Part shown: in pieces, positions 44,047 through 53,446 of the stretch
Layout of the letters: each line of letters starts with the position of its first letter
How positions within the stretch are numbered: the stretch's first letter is position 1
Assembly (NCBI RefSeq): GCF_020819555.1
Contig: NZ_JAJHJB010000025.1
Span: 1 to 64,000, forward strand
From: Pelosinus baikalensis
Lineage (GTDB): Bacteria; Bacillota; Negativicutes; DSM-13327
Length of the DNA stretch: 64,000 bases
Reading direction: 5' to 3'
Translations under genes and position numbers: made by a program
Notes under the pieces: generated by a model
The model's database searches: none
The model's input: the letters and a program-made list of their open reading frames with translations, nothing else
Told to the model about the DNA's origin: nothing

Positions 44047-44104
44047 ACTATATATTTTTTATATTATAAATTTAGTAACAGCAGAAAAAACACTACTACA
44101 GCTT

Positions 44105-44184
44105 TTAACCGCAGAGGCGCAGAGAATACAGAGAAAACATAGATAAGGGTTAAAAATCCCCCTCTGTGTCCTCTGTGTTAATCA
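44105..44184. repeat. dispersed ACCACARAG intergenic repeat, copy B
   Basis: Starts TTAACCGCAGAGGCGCAGAG and ends CTCTGTGTCCTCTGTGTTAA, forming a long imperfect inverted repeat. It lies between the sigma-54 promoter and the activator gene, where enhancer sites would be expected. Confidence 0.6.
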
Positions 44185-44202
44185 TTTTAGCCCATTAATA
44201 TA

Positions 44203-44237
44203 AAAAAAGTACCGACGTATTCTTTGCGGCACTTTTT
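44203..44237. terminator. terminator of the sigma-54 activator gene
   Basis: AAAAAAGTACCG pairs (one mismatch) with CGGCACTTTTTT; symmetrical A and T runs allow termination in both directions. Confidence 0.6.
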
Positions 44238-44307
44238 TCTGTATCTATTTTAATAAATGACCTTTTATAACAACGTTTTCTATCTACCATTCGACGATAG
44301 CGTCAGT

Positions 44308-45780
44308 TTATTGACACTCCAATCCCAGCTTCTGCATTTTGTAATATAAGGTGCTGCGAGGGATACCGAGTTTCTTTGCTGCAGCTGCTTTATTAAAATG
44401 GTATTCCGCCAGAACCTTAGCAATCACTTCTTTTTCTAGGCTTATGGTTTTTTCCAACAAACTGCCTTCCATAGCGCAGGGATCTATACTTTCCATAGGA
44501 AAATCCATTTGGCAGAACGTAGCTGGCAGATTATCGATACCCAATTGGTCACTATCAGCCAAAATCACCAGCCGTTCTAATACATTGAATAACTCTCTAA
44601 TATTGCCAGGCCATGGATATTGAATAAAAGATGCCATGAGTGCGGGATTCACTTTTGAGATTTTTTTATTATGAATTGTGCCATAATGCAAAATACCTTT
44701 ATGAACTAATTCAGGTATATCATCTAACCTGTCACGCAATGAAGGCAGGGACACCGCCACTACATTTAAACGATAATATAGATCTTCTCGAAATTCACCG
44801 TTCTTAATCATTTCTTCTAAATTGCGGTGGGTAGCAGCAATAATACGAACATCAATATGAATCGCTTTGTTGCCGCCCACACGATAGAAACTCTTATCCT
44901 GTAGAACCCGCAATAGTTTTACCTGCATGTCTTTCGGCATATCTCCCAGCTCATCCAGTAAGAGAGTTCCTCCATTTGCTTGCTCTAATAACCCCACTTT
45001 TCCTTTGCGGTCAGCTCCCGTAAATGCTCCAGGCTGATAACCAAACAATTCACTTTCAAATAGATTAGGAGAAATCGCTCCACAGTTTATAGCAATAAAG
45101 GGACCAGCAAATTGACTGGCATCATGAATAGCACGGGCAAATAATTCTTTTCCTGTACCGCTTTCCCCACGCAGTAATACTGGAACCGCCGTTGCTGCAA
45201 CACGTCTGGCAATACTAACCGCTTCGCGAATGGCAGTACTATGACCATAAACCGTCGAAAAGGAATCTGACTGGGAATGAATTTTATCAATTTCTTGCTT
45301 TAGGGTTTGTACTTCCTGATGAGTCTGGGATAGTTTTTGATTTAGCTGCACTACTTCTGTAATATCTCGTTCCGCACAAACTCCGCCGATCACCTGGCCA
45401 GCTAACTTTACAGGTCTTGCATTAATTAATACATGAGTATCAGGACAAGGAGTGTGGTACTGTTCATGCACGGTGCGTCGTTCTTTCATCACTTTGGTTA
45501 ACATTAAATTGGAAAAATAACCTTCGATAGGACGCCCAATAATTTCATCAGCGGCAATTCCATATAAAAGTTCAGCATGATGATTCCACACTACCACCTT
45601 ATCTGATTCATCAATAATACATACTGCCTCATTAACTGTATCTAATAGCGCTTCTAGCCTAGCCTGCTGCAACTCATATAAGGTTAAAAGCTGCTGAAAA
45701 CTCTCTATTACTTTTTCTGATTGGTCTGCTTCAAGATAACTGCGAAATTCCTCAATCGGCAAGGGATACTGAGAATTCAT
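44308..45780 (-). CDS. sigma-54-dependent PAS-AAA-Fis regulator (RocR/PrdR-like)
   Basis: 490 residues. A PAS domain (about 35-150), a coiled linker, an AAA+ domain with Walker A GESGTGKE (about 203-210), the sigma-54 contact loop GAFTGA (about 255-260) and Walker B GGTLLLDELGDM, then a C-terminal Fis-type helix (AAAKKLGIPRSTLYYKMQKLG). The architecture matches RocR and PrdR activators of arginine and proline catabolism. The adjacent operon has a perfect sigma-54 promoter, so proline or a related amino acid is the probable signal through PAS. GGGAGG precedes the ATG. Confidence 0.9.
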   Translation of the reverse strand: MNSQYPLPIEEFRSYLEADQSEKVIESFQQLLTLYELQQARLEALLDTVNEAVCIIDESDKVVVWNHHAELLYGIAADEIIGRPIEGYFSNLMLTKVMKERRTVHEQYHTPCPDTHVLINARPVKLAGQVIGGVCAERDITEVVQLNQKLSQTHQEVQTLKQEIDKIHSQSDSFSTVYGHSTAIREAVSIARRVAATAVPVLLRGESGTGKELFARAIHDASQFAGPFIAINCGAISPNLFESELFGYQPGAFTGADRKGKVGLLEQANGGTLLLDELGDMPKDMQVKLLRVLQDKSFYRVGGNKAIHIDVRIIAATHRNLEEMIKNGEFREDLYYRLNVVAVSLPSLRDRLDDIPELVHKGILHYGTIHNKKISKVNPALMASFIQYPWPGNIRELFNVLERLVILADSDQLGIDNLPATFCQMDFPMESIDPCAMEGSLLEKTISLEKEVIAKVLAEYHFNKAAAAKKLGIPRSTLYYKMQKLGLECQ

Positions 45781-45861
45781 AAAAGCATGCCTCCCTTATA
45801 ATATAATAACGCTTCCTATCTTTGCTTTATGAACGATAACTATAGGCTTTGTTAAACGAAA

Positions 45862-45909
45862 AAAGACGCCCCATACAGGACTATAATTAGTCCCTGTACA
45901 AGCGTCTTT
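45862..45909 (-). terminator. terminator of ilvA
   Basis: AAAGACGC with GCGTCTTT encloses TACAGGACT/AGTCCCTGTA; T-rich on the minus-strand side. It lies between the ilvA stop codon (46039) and the sigma-54 regulator start. A further small palindrome (GTGTCA-GTTAAT-TGACAC, 45914-45931) is adjacent. Confidence 0.7.
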
Positions 45910-46038
45910 GCTTGTGTCAGTTAATTGACACTTTTTTATTTCATTATAGAGTAAGAAATTATAATAGGCAATACCTAATTTTTAACTCTTCATAATTTAA
46001 CTTAGATAAATCTCATTACAGCCAAAGATTTTAGTGTA

Positions 46039-47274
46039 TTAATAAATTTTTTGGATATCAATACCATTTCGTAAAAAGGCAGCTTCGATTTCCTCTACAT
46101 GACTATGCCCATTCGTCTCTACGGTAACTTCCAGTTGAACCTGTTTAAAGCTGTCCATCACTTTGGATTGATTATGATCCAATTTTATTACGTTTGCATT
46201 TAATTCAGAGATAATTTTTGCCACATGCAATAATTCCCCTGGTTTGTCAGGTAAATTAATGGTAAAGCAGAACAGCCTTCCCCTAAATACCAAGGCTTTA
46301 TTTATGATAGCCGAAATCGTTAAAATATCAATATTTCCGCCACTGACTAAACAAACTACCTTTTTATTCTTGGAAGATAATTTCTTTAAGCCAGCTAAGG
46401 ACAGCGCCCCTGCTCCTTCTGTGATCAGTTTATGCTTTTCGATTAAGAGCAGTATTGCTTCTGCAATATCAAAGTCAGAAACAGTGATGACTTCGTCAAC
46501 AAACTCTCTGATAAATTCGAACGTCAATGTACCTGGTCTTTTTACAGCAGCACCATCTGCTATGGTATCCACTTTCTCCAGCTCTATTACTTTATTATCA
46601 GCCAAAGACTTTTTCATGCAGCATGCGCCTTCTGGCTCAACTCCGATAATTCTGATACTTGGCTTTAGCATTTTTGCCGCAAATGCAATGCCACTCGCTA
46701 AACCGCCCCCACCTATAGGAACCAATATCTCATCAACATCTTCTAATTGATTCAAAATTTCCAAGGCCACTGTACCTTGACCAAGAATTACATCCAAATC
46801 GTCAAAGGGATGCACAAAGACATAGTTATGTTCGGTCTCCAACTCTCTGGCTTTTTTATAAGCTTCATCATAACTATCGCCGTATAATACAACATTTGCT
46901 CCATAATTTCTTGTAGCTTCCACTTTAATGATGGGCGTGGTTGCAGGCATCACAACAGTAGCCTTAACACCCAGTAATTGAGCTGCATAGCCAACCCCCT
47001 GGGCATGATTTCCTGCTGAGGAAGCGATGACTCCCCTACTTTTTTCCTCATCACTTAACTTACTCAATTTATTAAATGCTCCGCGGATTTTAAATGCACC
47101 TGTCACTTGTAGGTTCTCTGGTTTAATGAATACACAATTTCCACACTCATTACTAAACACTGGACTTTCAATGAGTTCTGTCTTTTTGATTATACTTTGC
47201 AGCTTCCTTGCCGCTGCATATACGTCTTCAATTGACACACAAGAATTAGCTACCTTAAAAGTGTTCTGATTCAT
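46039..47274 (-). CDS. ilvA: threonine ammonia-lyase
   Basis: 411 residues. PLP-binding Lys 62 in GAFKIRGAFNK, the SSAGNHAQG substrate loop, PIGGGGLASG phosphate cradle, then one C-terminal ACT-like domain (about 325-411, TINLPDKPGELLHVAK). This is the medium-length form of threonine dehydratase, which makes 2-oxobutanoate for isoleucine synthesis or for energy. GGAGGTAAAT precedes the ATG. An upstream T-box with probable isoleucine specifier supports a biosynthetic role. Confidence 0.92.
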   Translation of the reverse strand: MNQNTFKVANSCVSIEDVYAAARKLQSIIKKTELIESPVFSNECGNCVFIKPENLQVTGAFKIRGAFNKLSKLSDEEKSRGVIASSAGNHAQGVGYAAQLLGVKATVVMPATTPIIKVEATRNYGANVVLYGDSYDEAYKKARELETEHNYVFVHPFDDLDVILGQGTVALEILNQLEDVDEILVPIGGGGLASGIAFAAKMLKPSIRIIGVEPEGACCMKKSLADNKVIELEKVDTIADGAAVKRPGTLTFEFIREFVDEVITVSDFDIAEAILLLIEKHKLITEGAGALSLAGLKKLSSKNKKVVCLVSGGNIDILTISAIINKALVFRGRLFCFTINLPDKPGELLHVAKIISELNANVIKLDHNQSKVMDSFKQVQLEVTVETNGHSHVEEIEAAFLRNGIDIQKIY

Positions 47275-47332
47275 AATTTACCTCCAAAATTTGATAAGAA
47301 AACGCTGCGCGTCCTTTAAAGCATATAAAGTG

Positions 47333-47429
47333 AACCGAACCACAGAGGCACAGAGAACACTGAGAAAAGATAAATAGGGTTTAAAAACCTCTGTGCTCTT
47401 AAGCGAACTCTGTGTCCTCTGTGTTCAAC
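47333..47429. repeat. dispersed ACCACARAG intergenic repeat, copy C
   Basis: Starts GAACCGAACCACAGAGGCACAG and ends CTCTGTGTCCTCTGTGTTC. It lies between the T-box terminator and ilvA, thus within the untranslated leader of the ilvA mRNA. Confidence 0.6.
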
Positions 47430-47444
47430 GTTCCCCTAAAAATA

Positions 47445-47720
47445 ATAAAAAACTCGCCCTTGAATATATCCAAGGACGAGTTATTACCCGCGTTACCACC
47501 TTAATTGCACAACAATGCCTCTTCAGTTCTATCAAACCTAAGCCAAATAACGTGGCTAACCCGGCATTTCTTACTAACGTTCAGAAACACAGTTCCGGAG
47601 GGATCTTCTTCCACCGCTCATTGTCGACTTCCACCTTATGCCGACTCTCTGGAAATTTACAAATGGTTTACTTACTCCGTCATTACTATTCTTCATTATG
47701 CTTTGGAATGAATTCTATCA
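47445..47720 (-). ncRNA. T-box leader of ilvA (probable Ile specifier)
   Basis: On the minus strand the conserved T-box bulge region reads AAGGTGGTAACGCGGG (about 47,502-47,487), followed by the terminator CTCGTCCTTGG..CAAGGGCGAGTTTTTT (ending about 47,447). Upstream, stem I features are visible: AGTAATGACGGAGTAAG, AGAGAGTCGGC and its partner GTCGAC. The codon ATC in GAAGATCCCTCCGG is placed where the specifier usually lies, which fits an isoleucine-starvation response for ilvA; this assignment is tentative. Confidence 0.85.
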
Positions 47721-47818
47721 TTTTACCTTTACTAATGTCAATATATTTTTATATTTTTATGTTAATTTTGTAATTTTATAAATTCTTTATTCCCCTAATA
47801 AATACTTTTGTATTCTCA

Positions 47819-48958
47819 TCACTTTATTAAATGGTTCATAAAATTACGAATCATAGGTCTTAACAAATGAAAATCAATTAAAAAACCATCATGACCATGA
47901 GGGCTTTCAAGTAAAGCATACTGAGCATCTACTCCGCTGTCACACATAGCTTCAACAAGTTCTTCCTGCTGATAAGGAGGATACAATATATCCGAACTCA
48001 CACCCACAACCATAACTTTTGCTCTAATCTTAGATAAGGCATCCTCATAACTGTTACAACTTTTCAATAGATTATAATAATCCAAGGCGCGCAGGAGATA
48101 CAGATAGGAATTGGCATCAAAACGACGTGCTAGACTATTTCCTTGGTAATCTAAATAATTTTCAATCTCAAAACAGCCATTACGACGCTTTCGTCCAAAT
48201 TTTCCTTCCATTGACATTTCACTCTGATAGGTAATCATACCAACAGCCCTAGCAATTGCTAATCCCTTCTCGGGACCAATCCCGCCATAGTAGTTTCCCT
48301 CTCGCCACTCTGGATCAAGGATAATAGCCTGTCGTCCTACCTTATTGTAAGCAATCGACTGAGAAGAGGCATATCCAGGAGCGGCAATCACCATAACTCC
48401 ATCCATAAAATCAGGATAGGCTACCGACCATTCCAAAGATTGCATCCCTCCCATAGACCCACCAATGATTAACTTTACATGATGAACCCCTAATACATCC
48501 AATAACCTCTTTTGTACATGAACCGTATCAAGCAAAGTAATTTCCGGGAAATTCATACCATAGGGCAAGCCAGTGTCTGGGTTTGGAGAAGCAGGACCCG
48601 TTGTTCCCTGACAGCCACCAAGTACATTTGCACAAATAATAAAAAACTTTTCTGTATCCAAGGGACGTCCTGGGCCAACCAAAGGCTCCCACCAGCCTTT
48701 TTCATCATGCTGAGTATGAGCAGAAGGATGGCTGTCACCCGTTAATGCATGGTTCAATAAGATGACATTATCTCCACCTTCTGATAAATGACCATATGTT
48801 TCATATGCTACAACAACCTCATCTAACCTTCCGCCTAAACTAAGATGCAAAGGATGTTCCTTATTGGCTACCCTGGCTAATTTCAAATAAGATCTCCACT
48901 TAAATCCTGAAAAGTGAGTTATTGTTATCTCTAAAACACAGCTGTCTTTTAACAGCAT
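47819..48958 (-). CDS. metX: homoserine O-acetyltransferase
   Basis: 379 residues, alpha/beta hydrolase fold. Blocks: NHALTGDSH (about 70-78), the nucleophile serine in IGGSMGGMQSLEW, and the catalytic Asp/His pair toward the C-terminus in SSDILYPP and ESPHGHDGF. It acetylates homoserine for methionine synthesis (family members may use succinyl-CoA). GGAGAGGG precedes the ATG at 48958. Controlled by the SAM-I riboswitch upstream. Confidence 0.93.
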   Translation of the reverse strand: MLLKDSCVLEITITHFSGFKWRSYLKLARVANKEHPLHLSLGGRLDEVVVAYETYGHLSEGGDNVILLNHALTGDSHPSAHTQHDEKGWWEPLVGPGRPLDTEKFFIICANVLGGCQGTTGPASPNPDTGLPYGMNFPEITLLDTVHVQKRLLDVLGVHHVKLIIGGSMGGMQSLEWSVAYPDFMDGVMVIAAPGYASSQSIAYNKVGRQAIILDPEWREGNYYGGIGPEKGLAIARAVGMITYQSEMSMEGKFGRKRRNGCFEIENYLDYQGNSLARRFDANSYLYLLRALDYYNLLKSCNSYEDALSKIRAKVMVVGVSSDILYPPYQQEELVEAMCDSGVDAQYALLESPHGHDGFLIDFHLLRPMIRNFMNHLIK

Positions 48959-49012
48959 TCATACCCTCTCCTTATTCTAGATTATAGAAAAATATTTGCT
49001 TTCTTTTTTGTA

Positions 49013-49046
49013 TAATAAAAAACCCTTCTCACAAATAAGAAGGGTT
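49013..49046 (-). terminator. SAM-I expression platform terminator
   Basis: AACCCTTCTCACAAATAAGAAGGGTT followed on the minus strand by TTTTTATT. It lies between the SAM aptamer and metX, as expected for SAM-triggered termination. Confidence 0.85.
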
Positions 49047-49063
49047 TTATGATATACTAAACC

Positions 49064-49164
49064 CTCTTATCTCCCAGGATTACTCCTGCTGGAATTAGCA
49101 CCACTGCATTACTGCCGGTTGCCGGGTGTCATCGGGCCAGTCCCTCGACCACTCTAGATAAGAG
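49064..49164 (-). ncRNA. SAM-I riboswitch (S-box)
   Basis: The minus strand shows the P1 strand CTCTTATCTAGAG, the conserved GAGGGACTGGCCC, GACACCCGGCAACC, GGTGCTAATTCC and the closing GGGAGATAAGAG. This matches the S-box consensus throughout. High S-adenosylmethionine should end transcription before metX. Confidence 0.97.
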
Positions 49165-49201
49165 CTCATTATTAAATTGTAACGTTGTAAACCTAACTTT
49201 T

Positions 49202-49229
49202 TTTATACTATACCATGTAATATCGACAA
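49202..49229 (-). promoter_or_regulatory. candidate promoter for the SAM riboswitch-metX unit
   Basis: TTGTCG, a 16-base spacer and TATAAA on the minus strand, ending about 38 bases ahead of the aptamer P1. Confidence 0.4.
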
Positions 49230-49320
49230 TAGCAATATTTTACAGGTAATCTCGTTAATAAATCCGCAGCAACATATCTATAACTAAAGAACTCCTAGCT
49301 TCATAATCGCATCTCCTTGA

Positions 49321-49998
49321 TTAAACCTCACCTAATATTGCTCCTTTACCATAAACACTTTCCCAATCCTCAATAAACGTATTGACACTCCACTCCGTCA
49401 AAGGATGGTGATACAAGTTGATAAAAACATCTTCACTAACCGTTACACCATGAGTACCAGCTAAACAAACTTTCTGCACTTGTTCTACATTTTTAAAACT
49501 GGCTGCTAACACTTGCGTTTTAATATGATAAGTATCGAAAATTTTTACAATATCAGCTACTACCTTTACACCATCACCAGAAATATTATCAATTCTGTTT
49601 ACGTATGGCGCTACAAAACTAGCGCCAGCTTTTGCAGCCATAAGCGCCTGTTGTGGAGTAAACACAGCAGTTGCAGTAACTTTTATATTCAATTTCTGTA
49701 GAGTCATCATCGCCTTAAACCCTTCAGGCACAACCGGAATTTTAATATAAATATTGCCATTAAGAATCTGGCTTACATATTCCGCTTCCTTAACTATTTC
49801 TTTGGCATTTGTACTTAATACCTGCACATGGAGCATTTTTTCACTGCCAATTATAGATACTATTTCTTGAAGGATTTCAATATAGGGTCTCTTTTCTTTG
49901 GCTAGAATAGTTGGATTGGTCGTAATACCATCAATTGGATAATATTCATTGGCACTTGTTATAAAATCAACTTTCGCACTATCAAGTAATATATTCAT
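49321..49998 (-). CDS. fsa: fructose-6-phosphate aldolase/transaldolase-like protein
   Basis: 225 residues, short transaldolase subfamily. Schiff-base Lys 86 lies in IYIKIPVVPEG; TTNPTILAK and VAPYVNRIDNISGDG are family blocks. It may cleave fructose 6-phosphate to dihydroxyacetone and glyceraldehyde 3-phosphate, or act as a transaldolase. It is the last gene of the sorbitol operon (62-bp gap after the IIA gene), which delivers fructose 6-phosphate, so a catabolic role is plausible. Confidence 0.82.
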   Translation of the reverse strand: MNILLDSAKVDFITSANEYYPIDGITTNPTILAKEKRPYIEILQEIVSIIGSEKMLHVQVLSTNAKEIVKEAEYVSQILNGNIYIKIPVVPEGFKAMMTLQKLNIKVTATAVFTPQQALMAAKAGASFVAPYVNRIDNISGDGVKVVADIVKIFDTYHIKTQVLAASFKNVEQVQKVCLAGTHGVTVSEDVFINLYHHPLTEWSVNTFIEDWESVYGKGAILGEV

Positions 49999-50059
49999 TC
50001 GAACCCCCCCTTAGCTACTCCTTTCCAATCCATCTGAAAGGTTCATCGCATAACAACAT

Positions 50060-50422
50060 CTATTCTCTGTATATAGAAATAACATCGCCAATTTTTATAG
50101 CAGGCAATGCCTTATCCTCAAGATATACACTTCCGCCTAACCCTTCTGTATTGCCATCAAACCGCAAGGTTATATGACCCAAATTTTCCAAATTAGCCTG
50201 CACTTCATCGCCTACATATACAACCTTATATTCTTGACCAGCTATGACTAAAACATCACCTTGTTTAACGCTATCTGAAACCTCATTGCCACAATGCAAT
50301 ACGCAATAATCAGCCAATTCCTCCGGAGCATTATCTTTGAAAATAATGATCAGCTTTTCCTCATAAAAAGCTGACACTAATCCTCCAATATTAGTAACCC
50401 TAGTATTATATATAATCTCCAT
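50060..50422 (-). CDS. srlB: PTS glucitol/sorbitol-specific IIA component
   Basis: 120 residues, IIA-Gut family. The phosphorylated histidine is probably in YCVLHCGNEV (about 39-48); GHITLRFDG near the end is a family block. I chose ATG 50422 (TGGAGGTG upstream) over the frame to 50461. It passes phosphate from HPr to the IIB domain. Confidence 0.88.
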   Translation of the reverse strand: MEIIYNTRVTNIGGLVSAFYEEKLIIIFKDNAPEELADYCVLHCGNEVSDSVKQGDVLVIAGQEYKVVYVGDEVQANLENLGHITLRFDGNTEGLGGSVYLEDKALPAIKIGDVISIYRE

Positions 50423-50463
50423 AAAATACACCTCCATAATAGCATCTATATACTTTTTCACTT

Positions 50464-51453
50464 TTATTTTGCGTAGAGACCAAAACTAGCAGCCCAAGCA
50501 ACCAATACGGTTGTAGGACCAGTGATAAAGCGAGAATATAATACGGAAGGTACACCAATTTCGACAGTTTCGACTTCCGCTTCAGCCAATCCCATGCCTA
50601 CTGGTATAAAATCACAAGCACACTGGGAATTTATCGCGAAAAGTGCTGGCAGTGCTAACTGAGGGGGAATCGTACCTTTACCGATCTCAACGCCAATCAG
50701 CACCCCAATTACTTGGGCAATTACCGCGCCTGGTCCCAGGAACGGAGATAAGAATGGAAACGAACATATGGCTGATAGTAATACTAACCCTTGAACAGTT
50801 CCGGCCAACGGTGTCAGTATTTTAGCAAAAACATCACCCATACCAGTACTTAATACAATACCAATTAACATGGATACGAACGCCATAAAAGGCAATATGG
50901 TCTTTAAGACAGTATCGATAGCATCGCGACCAGATTGATAAAATGTAGCGGTTATCCCCCCCATAGCCTTCCCAACTTTGGCCATAACACCAGCAGTAGT
51001 CTGTTCACTAATTTTCTTTTGCGTATCATACTTAGGCTTTTTAGCACTACTATCTTCAGAGACCGCATTCTGGATCGTTCCATCGCTAAAATTTATATTT
51101 ACTTCTTTGACATCCGATACATAAATATCTGCCTTGATGTGTTCTGCCAAAGGTCCACTGGGACCTGATGGCATCAAGTTAATTGTTGGAATCCTTTTTT
51201 GAGGATATATACCACACCTCAAAGTTCCTCCACAGTCGATGACGACACAAGCAATTTCATTATCAGGCACTTTCGTTTTAAATCCATCTACTACTGTGCA
51301 ACCTGCCATTTCAGCAATTTTCGCAGCAACAGGTGAAATGACACCTCCAGTAATATTGACAACCTTATTCTTGGTGTCATTAGGCTGAATCACTAACGGT
51401 CCACCAAAGCCGCCTCGACCTGCCGTTATAATAACTGATTTATAATTCGCCAT
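50464..51453 (-). CDS. srlE: PTS glucitol/sorbitol-specific IIBC component
   Basis: 329 residues. The N-terminal IIB domain has the phospho-Cys region VIDCGGTLRCG (about 70-80) and IPTINLMPSGPSGPLA; the C-terminal IIC half (about 165-329) has several membrane helices including ICSFPFLSPFLGPGAVIAQ. Takes up and phosphorylates sorbitol together with SrlA and SrlB. Confidence 0.9.
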   Translation of the reverse strand: MANYKSVIITAGRGGFGGPLVIQPNDTKNKVVNITGGVISPVAAKIAEMAGCTVVDGFKTKVPDNEIACVVIDCGGTLRCGIYPQKRIPTINLMPSGPSGPLAEHIKADIYVSDVKEVNINFSDGTIQNAVSEDSSAKKPKYDTQKKISEQTTAGVMAKVGKAMGGITATFYQSGRDAIDTVLKTILPFMAFVSMLIGIVLSTGMGDVFAKILTPLAGTVQGLVLLSAICSFPFLSPFLGPGAVIAQVIGVLIGVEIGKGTIPPQLALPALFAINSQCACDFIPVGMGLAEAEVETVEIGVPSVLYSRFITGPTTVLVAWAASFGLYAK

Positions 51454-51469
51454 TTTTTATCCCCCCTTT

Positions 51470-52039
51470 CTAAGCATTAAAGCCAGCCGACTGTACAGTA
51501 CTCACTTCTGTTTTTAATTTGATGCCTTGTTGTTTTTCAATATATGCGGTAGTAAAATCAGTGATCCATCCTCTAAAGAAATTGGTCACAACTCCAACAA
51601 GAAAGTATCTTACTGCTAAGTCAACCGTTGATAAACCCAGTTGAGTTATCCCAGCCGCAATTCCAAGAAAAACAAATAATTCTCCAGGATTTATATGTGG
51701 AAATAAACCATTCATACTATGGCAGGAAAAAGAAGCTGCAGCATAATAACTTGGTTTATATTTTTCAGGCAAAAACTTCCCTAATGATAAAGTCATTGGA
51801 TTACAAAAGAAAAAAGTTCCTATTACTGGTAAAATGAGATATCTAGATATAGGATTGCCACCACACATATGAGCGAGTTTTTCAACTTTCTCTTGCCCGA
51901 CAAATCGAATTAGAGCATTCATAGCTACAAGCAACATGACTAACGTAGGTACTATTCCAGTTATCATACTTACGAAAACTTTACCACCCTCATTAAACAT
52001 GCCGATAAATCCTTTGGCTAACACAATGAACATGTCCAT
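51470..52039 (-). CDS. srlA: PTS glucitol/sorbitol-specific IIC2 component
   Basis: 189 residues with about four to five membrane helices. Typical blocks are GNPISRYLILPVIGTFFFCNPM and YAAASFSCHSMNGLFPHINPGE. Forms the membrane channel with SrlE. 16 bases precede srlE. Confidence 0.9.
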   Translation of the reverse strand: MDMFIVLAKGFIGMFNEGGKVFVSMITGIVPTLVMLLVAMNALIRFVGQEKVEKLAHMCGGNPISRYLILPVIGTFFFCNPMTLSLGKFLPEKYKPSYYAAASFSCHSMNGLFPHINPGELFVFLGIAAGITQLGLSTVDLAVRYFLVGVVTNFFRGWITDFTTAYIEKQQGIKLKTEVSTVQSAGFNA

Positions 52040-52076
52040 ACGATACCCTCTCTCTCAATAATTTTTTATAATGCCA

Positions 52077-52496
52077 TTACACAGTTATTCTTGTATTTTC
52101 TGTTCCAACCACCTCCATGTCAGATTTCGCTATATTAATAAACGCCTTATAATTTTCAATAGCGTTCATTACTGCCTTACTCGCTGATTTACCTAACCTA
52201 TTACATTTACTTTCTTCAAGCTCTAATAAATTAAAATGATTGAAGGAATTAAAAGGCTTCAATCTAGCGAAAATTGAAAACCCTTCCATTTTTTCGCCCC
52301 TAATGATATTGCAATCTTGGTCAAGACAAAACATAAGTACAACCCCAGCCGTGACTCTACCTTTCGATTTGCCAATAACGACCCTACCTTCTTTTCTCAA
52401 TAATTTAAATCGCTGATTAAAATGTCTCAATTGCCAAAGGCCAAGTAACCCTTGAAGTATCCACATCCCTGCAGCAAGAAGAACAAACCACAACAT
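52077..52496 (-). CDS. gutM: GutM-type sorbitol operon regulator
   Basis: 139 residues. One N-terminal membrane anchor (about 3-22) is followed by a cytoplasmic domain with RKEGRVVIGKSKGRVTAGVV. GutM (SrlM) proteins activate sorbitol operons in enterobacteria and Firmicutes; its position between srlD and srlA is the usual one. Confidence 0.83.
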   Translation of the reverse strand: MLWFVLLAAGMWILQGLLGLWQLRHFNQRFKLLRKEGRVVIGKSKGRVTAGVVLMFCLDQDCNIIRGEKMEGFSIFARLKPFNSFNHFNLLELEESKCNRLGKSASKAVMNAIENYKAFINIAKSDMEVVGTENTRITV

Positions 52497-52619
52497 ATAG
52501 TTTCCCCCTTTGAACTCAAGTCCTACTTTACATTTTAGTTATTATCTAAATATTTAGCTATCTTAACTTACATGTAACTTGTTCTGACACATGCAGCAAA
52601 ACATTGCTACTACATCCTC

Positions 52620-53393
52620 TTAGTGCATTACTTGTCCACCAGTTATGTTTACAGATTGCCCTGTTAAGTAATTTGCTTTTTCTGATGCATAAAAGGTAAC
52701 TACATTTGCCACATCTTCAAACGTGCATCCTCTCTTTAACGGCACCTTATCTATATATGTTTGCTTTACTTGTGATTCTGGTATTCCTAACTTCACTGCA
52801 TATTGCGGAAGCAAGCTTTCAAACAAATCTGAATCTAGAAGATTGCCAAGCATCATTGCATTGACTCTTATATTATCATCCGCTAGATCTAAAGCTAAGC
52901 TTTGCGTTAAACCAACAGCTGCAAATTTTGCAGCTGAGTAGCCGCTGTTAAATTTACTTCCAACTTTACCCGATTTAGAATTAATTCCAATAATGGCCCC
53001 TTTAATATTTCTTTTTATCATTACTTTGGCTACTTCTCTAGCACAAAGGAAATATCCATTTAAATTAACATCTACAATCCGATTAAATGCTTGTAATTCG
53101 AATTCAGTAATCTTGCAACTTTTGGCTATTCCTGCATTGTATATTAATAAATCTACTCTTCCTAGCTCATTTACAACCTGTTGTACCATTGCTTTTACTT
53201 CATCTTCCTTGCAAGCATTCACTTCTACTGCAATTGATTTACCACCGCTTGCGTTAATTTCATCTGAAACCTTTTGTGCATTTTCATATACCAAGTCTGC
53301 AACAGCTACCTCATATCCTTCCTTCGCCATATGCTTACTTAAATATTCCCCCAAACTTCTTCCTCCGCCAACGATAAGTACAACTTTTAACAT
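52620..53393 (-). CDS. srlD: sorbitol-6-phosphate 2-dehydrogenase
   Basis: 257 residues, short-chain dehydrogenase. NAD-binding VGGGRSLGEYLSKHMAK (8-24), catalytic Ser in INSKSGKVGS and Tyr-Lys in YSAAKFA. Oxidises sorbitol 6-phosphate to fructose 6-phosphate. Followed by gutM and the PTS genes. AGGAGG lies before the ATG. Confidence 0.88.
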   Translation of the reverse strand: MLKVVLIVGGGRSLGEYLSKHMAKEGYEVAVADLVYENAQKVSDEINASGGKSIAVEVNACKEDEVKAMVQQVVNELGRVDLLIYNAGIAKSCKITEFELQAFNRIVDVNLNGYFLCAREVAKVMIKRNIKGAIIGINSKSGKVGSKFNSGYSAAKFAAVGLTQSLALDLADDNIRVNAMMLGNLLDSDLFESLLPQYAVKLGIPESQVKQTYIDKVPLKRGCTFEDVANVVTFYASEKANYLTGQSVNITGGQVMH

Positions 53394-53446
53394 AACTAAA
53401 TACCTCCTAAAACGATTTCTTATATTTTTTCATATACAAAAAGGAC

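Noticed and set aside
45914..45931. GTGTCA-GTTAAT-TGACAC palindrome as an operator
   Set aside because: It lies downstream of genes on both sides and adjoins a terminator and T-run; more likely a small accessory terminator.
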